Below are positions 56,489-64,000 of a DNA stretch of 64,000 bases, in pieces. The translations under genes were made by a program, and so were the position numbers. Source of the DNA: CAZTHL01 sp964613585 (GTDB lineage Bacteria; Pseudomonadota; Alphaproteobacteria; DSM-16000; Inquilinaceae); NCBI GenBank assembly GCA_964613585.1, contig CAZTHL010000005.1, positions 1 through 64,000 of the forward strand. Reading direction: 5' to 3'. How positions within the stretch are numbered: the first letter of the stretch is position 1; every line of letters begins with the position of its first letter. Below the pieces are notes generated by a model. That model made no database searches and was not told the DNA's origin. It worked only from the letters and a program-made list of their open reading frames with translations.

Positions 56489-59400
56489 CTACTGCGCGGC
56501 CGCGTCGAGGCGTTGCGTGGCCAACTGCACGACCAGGCGACGCACCTCGTCCGGGGTGAACGGCTTTTCCAGGCAGGGCAGCCCGGTCTGCTCCAGGAAG
56601 CCGCGGACCGTCGCGCTCAGCGTGTCGCCGGTGACGAAGGCGATACGTCCGCAGTATCCGGGCATGGTCTCGGACAGCTTGCGATAAAGCCCCGGGCCAT
56701 CCAGGTCCGGCATGCGCAGGTCGCTCAGGATCAGGTCGTACTCCGCGGCGCCGAGCCGAGCGAGCGCGGCGTTGCCGGAAGGGGCGGTGTCAACGGCATG
56801 CCCGTCGACCGCCAGGATGTCCGACAGCATCTCCGCAACCTCCGGCTCGTCGTCGACGATCAGGATCCGGCAGATCCCGCTGCAGGGCGCGGCCACCGGC
56901 ACGCAAGGCCGGGACCGGCCGGCCGCCGCGGCGGGCAGCGCGATGATGAAGCGGGCCCCGCGGCCCGGCTCGCTCTCAACGGAGATGGTGCCGCCAAGGG
57001 CCTCGACGATGCCCCGGCTGATCGACAGGCCGACACCGGTGCCGATGCCCTCGGCCTTGGTCGTGAAGAACGGCTCGAAGATGCGCGAACGCAGGTCGCC
57101 CGCAATTCCGGGACCGTTGTCGCCGACCTCGACCTTGACCTGCGCCGCCTCCGGATCGGCGACCGACCGGATCTCCAGGCGCCGCGGCGGCGTCTGCTCG
57201 GCCATCGCCTGCTGCGCGTTGACGATCAGGTTCATCAGCACCTGGGTCAGCTGATCGCCGTCCGCCCAAACCGGTGGCAGGTCGGGCGCGAGGCGACAGA
57301 CCGTCTCCACATCGGCGCTGCGCAGGCCGTAGCCGGTCACGTCGAGGGCCGCGCCGACCACCTCGTTGAGGTCGACCTCGGCGCGCTTGGGCGAGCTCTG
57401 CCGGGCCATCGACAAGAAGGTCTTGACGATCCGCGCGCAGCGATCGGCGGCATCGGCGATTCGCTGGGCCCGCTGGCGGGTTCTCGGCTGCTGGGCGGTC
57501 TCGCGCAGGAGCAGCGCCTGGGCGACCACGACCGACAGCGGATTGTTGAGCTCGTGCGCCACGCCGGCGAGCAGCGCGCCGAGGGCGTTCAGCTTCTCGC
57601 TCTGATAGAGGGCCTCGCGCTGCTCGGCGATCTGCCGCTCGGCCGCCTTGCGCTCGGTCAGATCGTAGATGCCGGCGACAATGGCCTCGTCGCCCTGATA
57701 GACGATCGGACGGGCAGCCAGGGCGACCGGCACGACGGTGCCGTCGTCCCGCTGATGCCGCGCCTCGTGATTGTCCAGCAGTCCCTCGGCCAGAAACGTC
57801 TCGCGGGCGCCCTTCTCCTCAGCCGGATCGACGAAGAAGTCCGGGAAGCTGCTCCCCGGGATCGCCTCCTGGGGTCGGCCCCACAGCTGCGCCGCCGCCG
57901 GGCTGGCATACAGAACCTCCCCGTCGCGAATGCGCACGATGACCACGGGCACCGGATGTGCCTCGGTGATGCTGCGAAAGCGCTCCTCGCTCTCGCTCAG
58001 CGCCTGCTGCATGCGCTTCAGGTCGGTAACGTCGGTGCGCACATAGACGAAGCCGCCCTCGGCCGTCGGGTGGCTGCCCATGAGCATCCAGCGGCCATCG
58101 GTCAGCTCGACCTGGAACGGGCGTCCTTCCCCGGCCCAGAGCTGCCGGAACAGGTCGGCGAGACCGCTTTCCCCGTTTGGCACGAAGCGGCTCTCGGTCG
58201 TGCGCACCTTCTGCACGGCAAGGCGCAGAATGTCCTCGATAGCCATGCCGACCATGTCCGACGAGGCGCGGTCGTAGAGCGAGGCATAGGAGCTGTTGCA
58301 GGTGAGCAGCCGCCTGTCCCGGTCGAACACTGCGAAGCCCTGGGGCATGCTCTCGATCGCGTCGCGGAACAGCTGCAGCCAGCGCTGCCGTTCCTGTTCG
58401 GCGCGCTTGCGGTCCGTGATGTCGATCTCAGCGCTGACGATGTGGGCGACCTCGCCGTCGGCGTCCAGGAGGGGCACCTTGGTGGCCCAAATGACGCCGG
58501 ACCGGCCCTCGGCGTCGACCGTCTCGCTCTCGAAGAACGGGACGGGCTGCCGGCTCGCCAGGATCTGCTCGTCCAGCCGCGCGCCTTGCCCACCGTCGGC
58601 GATCTCGCCCAGCTCGGCCTCGGTCAGCCCCAGCACGGCGTCGCGCGGTCGGCCGCAGGACTGCAGGAATCGCTCGTTGACCATCTCGAAGCGGAGATGG
58701 CGGTCCTTCACATGGATCACCGCCGGCACCGCATCCATCACCGCCTTGAGCAGCTGCAGGGTCTCGTCCGCGTGGCGCCGTGCCTCGCTCTCCTCGGTGA
58801 CGTCGAAATAGGTGCTGACGAAGCCGCCGTCCGGCATGGCACGGCGCTTGACCTCGACCTCTCGGCCCTCGACCGTCCGGTAGCGGGCGGTGCCCGGACC
58901 GGCGGGATCGAAGCTGTCCCGCAGGACCTCAAGCATTCCTTCGATCCGGCGTGGCGTGTAGCCGTGCCGGCTCAGCTTCTCCGCCGCAATCTCGTCGAGC
59001 CGGGCGCCGGGCCTCAGCAGGTCGCCGGGCAGGCCGGTGATCTCCGCCGCGCGACGGTTCCAGGCAATCAGACGCCACTCGCCGTCGACCACGGTGATGC
59101 CGTCGGACATGTTGTCGAAGGTGGTGCGCAGCACGGCGCCGTTGCGGGCCAGCTCGGCCTCCCGCTGCTGCAGTTCGTGATTTCGCCGCGCCAGGCTGTC
59201 GATAAGCTCGCTCAGCGACCGCCGTGTCTCCTCGAAGCTGCGGCCCAGTGTGCCGAACTCGTCGTCGCGGCGCCACTCGAGGGCGCGGCCGAGCTCTCCG
59301 CCAGCCAGGGCCCGCGCCTGCTCGCTCAGGCGGCCGATCGGGTTCAGCACCTTGAAGCGGAGCAGCGGGAACAGGATCAGCAGGCCGAGGGCCAGCTGGA

Positions 59401-59881
59401 GCAGCCCGGTCTGCAGCACCTGCTGCCACTGGGCGGCGATCTGCGCCTCCAGGGCGGCGGTGCTCATAGCCACCCTGACGGTGCCGATCCTCCGGTCATC
59501 GTGAAGGATCGGCCGGTCGAGGATCAGCACCGCGCCCTCGGCGCGCTCGGGCCGCTGCGCCGACAGGAAGGTCGGCAGGTAGGGCGCGGAGACCTCCACG
59601 GAGACCACCCGCTCGTCGCGCATCACCGTCCGGATCAGGGGCTCGCCGGTGTCGGGCCGGACATCCCAGACCGGGGTCTGCATGCCGATCGCCAGCACGT
59701 CGACCAGCCGCTCATGGTCCTGCCGAAGGTGGCCGAGCAGCGTATCCCGGCGCTGGTCCACGTCACGCCAGACCGCCACCCCGACCGGCAGCAGAAGGCC
59801 GATGCACAAGGCGAGCGTGATCGTCGTGCGGAGCGACAGATCCCCCAGCATCCGGCCCATTCGACGTGTCAGTCCGCGCAC
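56489..59881 (-). CDS. Hybrid sensor histidine kinase with multiple PAS domains
   Basis: 1,130 residues. Two helices (about 18-38 and 158-175) enclose a periplasmic sensor. HAMP (RFKVLNPIGRLSEQARALAG) is followed by four PAS domains (about 240-360, 370-495, 500-630, 635-745). HisKA has the H-box LAGVAHELNNPLSVVVAQAL; HATPase has NLIVNAQQAM, GDNGPGIAG and GTGVGLSISRGI. A C-terminal receiver (RILIVDDEPEVAEM, LILSDLRMPDLDGP, LEKPFTPDE) ends it. No DNA-binding partner adjoins. A periplasmic binding protein gene lies 184 bases upstream in the same direction and may feed it a ligand signal. Confidence 0.93.
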   Translation of the reverse strand: MRGLTRRMGRMLGDLSLRTTITLALCIGLLLPVGVAVWRDVDQRRDTLLGHLRQDHERLVDVLAIGMQTPVWDVRPDTGEPLIRTVMRDERVVSVEVSAPYLPTFLSAQRPERAEGAVLILDRPILHDDRRIGTVRVAMSTAALEAQIAAQWQQVLQTGLLQLALGLLILFPLLRFKVLNPIGRLSEQARALAGGELGRALEWRRDDEFGTLGRSFEETRRSLSELIDSLARRNHELQQREAELARNGAVLRTTFDNMSDGITVVDGEWRLIAWNRRAAEITGLPGDLLRPGARLDEIAAEKLSRHGYTPRRIEGMLEVLRDSFDPAGPGTARYRTVEGREVEVKRRAMPDGGFVSTYFDVTEESEARRHADETLQLLKAVMDAVPAVIHVKDRHLRFEMVNERFLQSCGRPRDAVLGLTEAELGEIADGGQGARLDEQILASRQPVPFFESETVDAEGRSGVIWATKVPLLDADGEVAHIVSAEIDITDRKRAEQERQRWLQLFRDAIESMPQGFAVFDRDRRLLTCNSSYASLYDRASSDMVGMAIEDILRLAVQKVRTTESRFVPNGESGLADLFRQLWAGEGRPFQVELTDGRWMLMGSHPTAEGGFVYVRTDVTDLKRMQQALSESEERFRSITEAHPVPVVIVRIRDGEVLYASPAAAQLWGRPQEAIPGSSFPDFFVDPAEEKGARETFLAEGLLDNHEARHQRDDGTVVPVALAARPIVYQGDEAIVAGIYDLTERKAAERQIAEQREALYQSEKLNALGALLAGVAHELNNPLSVVVAQALLLRETAQQPRTRQRAQRIADAADRCARIVKTFLSMARQSSPKRAEVDLNEVVGAALDVTGYGLRSADVETVCRLAPDLPPVWADGDQLTQVLMNLIVNAQQAMAEQTPPRRLEIRSVADPEAAQVKVEVGDNGPGIAGDLRSRIFEPFFTTKAEGIGTGVGLSISRGIVEALGGTISVESEPGRGARFIIALPAAAAGRSRPCVPVAAPCSGICRILIVDDEPEVAEMLSDILAVDGHAVDTAPSGNAALARLGAAEYDLILSDLRMPDLDGPGLYRKLSETMPGYCGRIAFVTGDTLSATVRGFLEQTGLPCLEKPFTPDEVRRLVVQLATQRLDAAAQ

Positions 59882-60065
59882 CGCGCTGTCTGCTCCCCCT
59901 GACCCAAGGGCCGACGCCCCTGTCGGCGCGGTCGGCCTGTCTTTGGTCGTATTCTAAACAGCTTGCTCAAGGGCCTGAAGCGTCGACGAGGCTGAAAGAA
60001 CCTGCCGTGGATCACTTTATGTCAAGCGGTCCCGACTTGAGCCTCAAAAGAGCGCCTGGAATTGG

Positions 60066-60932
60066 TTACCGCAGGTACTTCTCAATGACACGGGCGACGG
60101 TGCCGTTGCTCTTGAGCTCTTGGAGGCGCTCGTCGACGGCCTCGACGAGCGCCGGATCGACGGTGGCCCGGCTGAACACGAAATGGAGCGGCTCCCCGCC
60201 CAGCGGCAGCGGATGCCGCTCAAGCCGGTCAAGCACCCCGAGCGCCTTTGCCTCGGCAATCATCACGGCGACATCCTCCACCAGGTAGGCGTCGAGGTGG
60301 CCGTGCAGGAGCTTGCGGATATTGGTCTCGTAGTTGACGGCGCTGTCGACGCGGGAGGCTATCGACTCCTGCTTCAAGAGGGCCGCGATGTCGTCGGTGT
60401 AGTGATAGCCGGCAATGGTGCCGAGGCTGAAACGCTGGCCGGCGATGTCCGCGAGGCTCTTGAGCACCCACCGTTCGGAGTCGCCTCGGCGCACAAAGAG
60501 GGCGATCTGCGCCTCCCGGTAGGGGCGCGTGTAGTAGGCCCAGCGTTCCCGCTCGGGCGTATGGCTTGCGCTGGAGGCCAGATCCAGATCACCGTGCTCA
60601 AGGCCGAGGAGGATCCGTGTCCAGGGCAGCTCGACAAGCTCGACGTCGCAGTCGAGGGGTGACAGCGCGGCCTCGATCACCTCGACATCCGCACCCGCCA
60701 CACGGCCGGTCACCGGGTCGCGGAAGGTGTAGACCGCGTAGGGCTCCCAGCCCATGCGCAGAAGGCATTCCTCGGAAGCATCGGCTGCCGCCGTCACCGC
60801 CCAGGCGGCGCAGGCCGCCGACACGGCCAGCAGCCGGCGAAAGGCAACCCTTGGAGCGAAACAGCGGCTCAACGGCGCATCCCCATGCGCAAGCCATCGC
60901 CGGATCTCGAGGTCCCGGACCCGGGCCGGCAC
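60066..60932 (-). CDS. Periplasmic amino-acid-type solute-binding protein (SBP family 3)
   Basis: 288 residues. A late signal peptide (FRRLLAVSAACAAWAVTAAADA, about residues 31-52) suggests either an over-long start or a long n-region. The family-3 binding fold follows: MGWEPYAVYTFRDPVTGRVA, GADVEVIEAALSPLDCDVEL, HGDLDLASSASHTPERERWA and YYTRPYREAQIALFVRRGDS. No ABC permease or ATPase adjoins, so it more likely serves as a sensory protein for the hybrid kinase downstream than as a transporter part. Confidence 0.85.
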   Translation of the reverse strand: MPARVRDLEIRRWLAHGDAPLSRCFAPRVAFRRLLAVSAACAAWAVTAAADASEECLLRMGWEPYAVYTFRDPVTGRVAGADVEVIEAALSPLDCDVELVELPWTRILLGLEHGDLDLASSASHTPERERWAYYTRPYREAQIALFVRRGDSERWVLKSLADIAGQRFSLGTIAGYHYTDDIAALLKQESIASRVDSAVNYETNIRKLLHGHLDAYLVEDVAVMIAEAKALGVLDRLERHPLPLGGEPLHFVFSRATVDPALVEAVDERLQELKSNGTVARVIEKYLR

Positions 60933-61021
60933 CGGCGGGTCGGCAAGGATGAAGCCGTCGACGGCGGTCTACAAGCCAAAATACTGCGGCATCGAAGCGA
61001 GCCGGACCCATGCCGGCCGGC

Positions 61022-61762
61022 TCACGACCTGAGGCGATGCGCCGAGAGCGCGGCGTAGTACGGCTCCGCGGCGGCAGCCACGGGCTCCAGCCCCTCGGGC
61101 AGCGCCACTGGGCCGCTCTCCTGTAGACCCGGCTCGAAGCCGGTCGAGGTCTCAACGGCATGATACCAGTATTGCGCCCAGATGCCGTCGCTCGGCCGGG
61201 GACCGGGCGGCCAGGACAGCATGCGCTCGTCGAATCCGACGTCGAGCGCGGCGCACAAGCGGGTCAGCAGGCCTCGCGGGTCGTCCAGAAGATCGGCCGC
61301 GTCGATCACCGGCGGCGGCGTTCCGGCGCGCCTCAGCGTCTCCTCGAACAGGGCCAGCTGCTGCGGCAGCCCGGTGTCCGACAAGGTCGCGGTGCCCCGG
61401 GTCCGGGCATAGGAGGCGAGCACGGCCCGAGGCTCGCGGATCAGGAAGGCGTTGCGGACCCGGCCGAGCCAGTCCCGGTCCACCTCGGGGAGCAGGTGGT
61501 GCGCCATCTGCTTCTGGTAGAGGATCGGCACCGGCTGCGGCGGCGGGCCAAGGAGCCCCTCGATGATCCGCCGCCAGTCGGTCTCGGTCGCGGCGATGAT
61601 CTCGTCCCGTCCCGGGTGATCTGCGCCGGTGGCCGCCAGGTAATAGCCGTAGAAGGGCTCGTCGACCACGGCGGTGTCCTCGCGGTTCTCCCAGGCGCGC
61701 ATCAGCGCCGTCGAGACGTTGCGCGGCCCCGACCAAATGGCGATTCTCACGGGCTCGGTCAT
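61022..61762 (-). CDS. Sulfotransferase-like protein
   Basis: 246 residues. The N-terminal IAIWSGPRNVSTALMRAWEN resembles the PAPS 5'-phosphate-binding loop of sulfotransferase-fold proteins. FLIREPRAVLASYARTRG matches the 3'-phosphate-binding segment. The ATG at 61762 overlaps the stop of the aminotransferase gene (ATGA). Such proteins are commonly paired or fused with class IV aminotransferases, suggesting a shared substrate, but the reaction is unknown. Confidence 0.8.
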   Translation of the reverse strand: MTEPVRIAIWSGPRNVSTALMRAWENREDTAVVDEPFYGYYLAATGADHPGRDEIIAATETDWRRIIEGLLGPPPQPVPILYQKQMAHHLLPEVDRDWLGRVRNAFLIREPRAVLASYARTRGTATLSDTGLPQQLALFEETLRRAGTPPPVIDAADLLDDPRGLLTRLCAALDVGFDERMLSWPPGPRPSDGIWAQYWYHAVETSTGFEPGLQESGPVALPEGLEPVAAAAEPYYAALSAHRLRS

Positions 61763-62676
61763 GGCGCGGCGGCGCTCTCGCGATCGAGCAGCTCCTCGTA
61801 GAGCCGACTGAGCCGCAGGGTGATTGGGCCCGGAACCGGCGCCGCCAGAACCCGTCCATCGAGCTCTCGCACCGGCACGATCCCGCCGAAGGTGCCGGTG
61901 AGAAAGGCCTCGTCGGCGGCATAGGCCTGGGTCAGGGAGAAGTCGCGCTCACTCACCGGCATGCCGTTCTCCCGGCACAGGCGGATGACCTGCCGGCGGG
62001 TGATCCCGTTCAGGCAGTAGCGGCCGGTCGAGGTCCATACCTCATTCCTTCGGACGATGAAGATGTTGGTCGAGTTGCCGGTGGCCACGAAGCCATGCGG
62101 ATCCAGCATCAACGCCTCGTCCGCGCCGGCGCGGATCGCCTGCAGGCAGGCGGCAATGCAGTTCAGCTTGCTGTGGCTGTTCCACAGGGGATCCTGGACG
62201 TCCGGCGAACCGCGGCGGACATGCACGGTGAACAGGCGAAGGCCGTCCCGGTAAAGCGCCGGCGCAGGCGCCTTGTGCTCGGGCACGATGACAATCGTGG
62301 CGGGACCGATGGTCAGCCGGGGATCCTGGTGCGGCGTGCGCTTGAGGCCGCGGGTCACCATGACCCGGACATGCACGTCGGTCCGCATGCCGTTGGCCTC
62401 CACCGTGCGGTAGATCTCGGCGCCCAGCGCACGGGCCGAACGGCCGAGCGGGAGGTCGATTGCCTTGGCGCCCTCGAGCAGCCGATCGAGATGCTCGTCG
62501 AGGAAGACCAGCCGGCCGCGATGGAGCCGCAGCCCTTCCCACACCCCGTCGCCGAGGACGAAGCCGGCATCGAAGACGGACACGGTGGCCCGGTGCCGTG
62601 GCACCAGATCGCCGTTCACATTGACCAGAATGTCGGCGTTGCGCGGGTCGTCGATATCGCTGTGGCTGCCTTGCAT
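61759..62676 (-). CDS. Class IV (branched-chain/D-amino-acid type) aminotransferase
   Basis: 305 residues from the ATG at 62676. Motifs are VSVFDAGFVLGDGVWEGLRL, the PLP Lys in WNSHSKLNCIAACLQAI, EALMLDPHGFVATGNSTNIF and FLTGTFGGIVPV. The fold-IV family includes branched-chain and D-alanine aminotransferases and aminodeoxychorismate lyase. The variation TGTFGGIVPV at the phosphate-binding end leaves substrate open. In-frame extension to 62787 is Arg/Pro-rich and probably not translated. It is coupled to the sulfotransferase-like gene. Confidence 0.9.
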   Translation of the reverse strand: MQGSHSDIDDPRNADILVNVNGDLVPRHRATVSVFDAGFVLGDGVWEGLRLHRGRLVFLDEHLDRLLEGAKAIDLPLGRSARALGAEIYRTVEANGMRTDVHVRVMVTRGLKRTPHQDPRLTIGPATIVIVPEHKAPAPALYRDGLRLFTVHVRRGSPDVQDPLWNSHSKLNCIAACLQAIRAGADEALMLDPHGFVATGNSTNIFIVRRNEVWTSTGRYCLNGITRRQVIRLCRENGMPVSERDFSLTQAYAADEAFLTGTFGGIVPVRELDGRVLAAPVPGPITLRLSRLYEELLDRESAAAP

Positions 62677-62861
62677 GACGGTGGACCACACCGGTGCGGA
62701 GAGCGCAGGGCCGGGCGTCGGCCTGCCCGGCGGCCGGCCCCTCCGTCGAGCCGGTCGCCGGTTGACGCGGTGCTGACGCGTCGACATGTTTGCACATTGC
62801 CGCGGCGTTCAGGAACACTCGCGCGCGGATCATGATCTCCACAGAGCGATGGATCTGAACG

Positions 62862-63191
62862 ATGGCGCGACGCTGTCCCCTTACCGGCAAGGGCGTCCTG
62901 ACCGGCAATAACGTTAGCCATGCAAACAACAAGACTCGGCGTCGGTTTCTCCCCAACCTGCAGCGGACGGGAGTCGTCTCGGACGCGCTCGGCGAGACCG
63001 TCCGCCTCAAGATGTCGACGCGCGCGCTGCGCACCATCGACAAGCGCGGCGGCATTGACGCCTTCCTTCTGCAGACCAGGGATGCCGCGCTGACCCCGGA
63101 CCTTCGGGCGCTGAAAAAGCGGATCAAGGAGGCGAAGGCCGCCGCGCATGCGGCTTCCTCGGACGAGGCTCCGGCGGATACGGGCGCCTAG
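62862..63191 (+). CDS. rpmB: 50S ribosomal protein L28
   Basis: 109 residues. MARRCPLTGKGVLTGNNVSH, ANNKTRRRFLPNLQ and STRALRTIDKRGGIDAFLLQ are characteristic of alphaproteobacterial L28. The C-terminal Lys/Ala tail is a little extended. The ATG at 62862 is divergent from the aminotransferase gene. Confidence 0.97.
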   Translation: MARRCPLTGKGVLTGNNVSHANNKTRRRFLPNLQRTGVVSDALGETVRLKMSTRALRTIDKRGGIDAFLLQTRDAALTPDLRALKKRIKEAKAAAHAASSDEAPADTGA

Positions 63192-63251
63192 CGCGGGTCC
63201 CGTCGCGCGCCGGCGGGTCGAGGCGCGCATCGGCGCCGGGCGAGCCCGGAC

Positions 63252-64000
63252 ATGACCGAGCCCTGGCCGGCGCGGCTGGTTCTGGCCCTTCAGGGTTTGC
63301 CGCCCGAGGCGGTGTGGGCGCTGCTGCTGCTGGCGTGCTTTGGCGCGGTGCTGACCCTGGCCCGCCTGTTTGGCGCGGCCGGCCTCTACGTATACGTCGC
63401 TGTCGCCCTCATCGGCGCCAATGTGCAGGTGCTGAAGCCGGTCGCCTTCGCCGTCTTCCCCGATCCGGTGGCGCTCGGCACCGTGCTATTCGCCACGACC
63501 TATCTCTGCACCGACATCCTGGCCGAGCATTATGGCCCGGCGGCGGCCCGGCGGGCCGTCTGGCTCGGCTTTGCCGCCTTCGTCCTGTGGACCGCGCTGA
63601 TGCTGCTGACGCTCGGCTTCCGGCCGCTCGGCGGCGCCGAGGCGGAGACGGCCGGGCTCGCCTGGACCGTGCCGGTGCAGCGCGCGCTGGAGACGCTGTA
63701 CCTGCCTGCTCCCGCCCTGCTTTTTGCCGGGATGATCGCCTATCTGCTGAGCCAGCATCACGATGTCTGGCTGTTCGCCCTGCTCAAGCGGCTGACCGGC
63801 GGCCGTTGGCTGTGGCTGCGCAACAACGCGTCCACCGCCCTGTCAGGGCTGATCGACAACATCGTCTTCAGCGTCATGGCCTGGGTGGTCCTTGCCCCGG
63901 AGCCGCTCGGCTGGCAGCCGCTCATCGTCACCTACATCCTCGGCACGTACGTCCTGCGCCTTGTGGTGGCCGCGCTCGACACGCCGGTCATCTACCTGGC
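63252..64000 (+). CDS. YhhQ/VUT-family (queuosine-precursor transporter-like) protein, 3' end cut
   Basis: 249 codons are visible from the ATG at 63252; the frame is open at the window end. About six hydrophobic helices are seen. Motifs FPDPVALGTVLFATTYLCTD, ILAEHYGPAAARRAVWLGF and LWLRNNASTALSGLIDNIVF are those of the VUT/YhhQ family, implicated in uptake of queuosine precursors. It follows rpmB by 60 bases. Confidence 0.88.
   Translation, partial: MTEPWPARLVLALQGLPPEAVWALLLLACFGAVLTLARLFGAAGLYVYVAVALIGANVQVLKPVAFAVFPDPVALGTVLFATTYLCTDILAEHYGPAAARRAVWLGFAAFVLWTALMLLTLGFRPLGGAEAETAGLAWTVPVQRALETLYLPAPALLFAGMIAYLLSQHHDVWLFALLKRLTGGRWLWLRNNASTALSGLIDNIVFSVMAWVVLAPEPLGWQPLIVTYILGTYVLRLVVAALDTPVIYL

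Overview
The window is a GC-rich (roughly 70% by eye) stretch of an alphaproteobacterial chromosome. It carries a bacteriochlorophyll/reaction-centre gene cluster of the purple-bacterial type, the alphaproteobacterial sigma-EcfG/NepR/PhyR general stress response, and a typical alphaproteobacterial housekeeping block (rpmH-rnpA-yidD-yidC-engB-argB ... dapD-dapE). The Mg-protoporphyrin cyclase gene is the oxygen-dependent acsF; bchE is not in the window. This suggests an aerobic anoxygenic or facultatively aerobic phototroph, perhaps a Rhodospirillales/Geminicoccales-like lineage, but the species cannot be named from sequence reading alone. Two runs of exactly 100 N (28250-28349 and 33740-33839) are assembly gaps, and both lie inside tandem repeats.

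Region 1 (1-21613), photosynthesis cluster. A leftward superoperon bchF-N-B-H-L-M-lhaA-puhA-B-C-orf107-acsF-puhE-hemA makes the chlorin pigment precursors and assembles the reaction centre/LH1 complex. Most of its genes overlap by 1-4 bases (ATGA, GTGA or TGATG junctions). A divergent rightward block encodes the regulators ppaA/aerR and ppsR, then bchG, a PucC-family carrier and bchP, which finish and esterify bacteriochlorophyll. A convergent cytochrome c2 gene closes the block. A 34-bp dyad in the bchF/ppaA intergenic region looks like a PpsR operator controlling both directions. The bchXYZ, bchC, crt and puf genes are not in this window.

Region 2 (22055-26367), a two-gene RND efflux system: adaptor plus inner-membrane pump.

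Region 3 (26887-35460), a general stress response island: sigma EcfG, a GAF/HWE-type histidine kinase, PhyR, NepR, a YqaE/Pmp3 peptide, an AI-2E-family permease, two small acidic lipoproteins, a hexapeptide-repeat exported protein, another small exported protein and a small basic ORF. Eight GGAAC-N16/17-GTT promoter candidates sit in its intergenic spaces, each pointing at a gene. The island is also rich in short tandem repeats.

Region 4 (36032-41279): tRNA-Glu(CTC), a cation-diffusion-facilitator transporter, a membrane histidine kinase, and a flavin disulfide reductase coupled to a TVP38-type membrane protein.

Region 5 (41536-56467), housekeeping: rpmH, rnpA (with no ordinary start codon downstream of rpmH), yidD, yidC with a long basic tail, engB, argB, a DUF2336 protein, a PAS protein, a HAD phosphatase, dapD, dapE, a membrane protein, truA, fmt, def and rmuC.

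Region 6 (56489-64000): a large hybrid sensor kinase with an upstream periplasmic binding protein, a coupled aminotransferase/sulfotransferase pair, rpmB, and the start of a YhhQ/VUT-type transporter cut by the window end.

Two dispersed repeat families were recognised by eye. One is a 57-59 bp palindrome (three copies) whose CTAG end supplies the TAG stop codon of the adjoining gene each time. The other is a roughly 95-120 bp hairpin-rich element (four copies).
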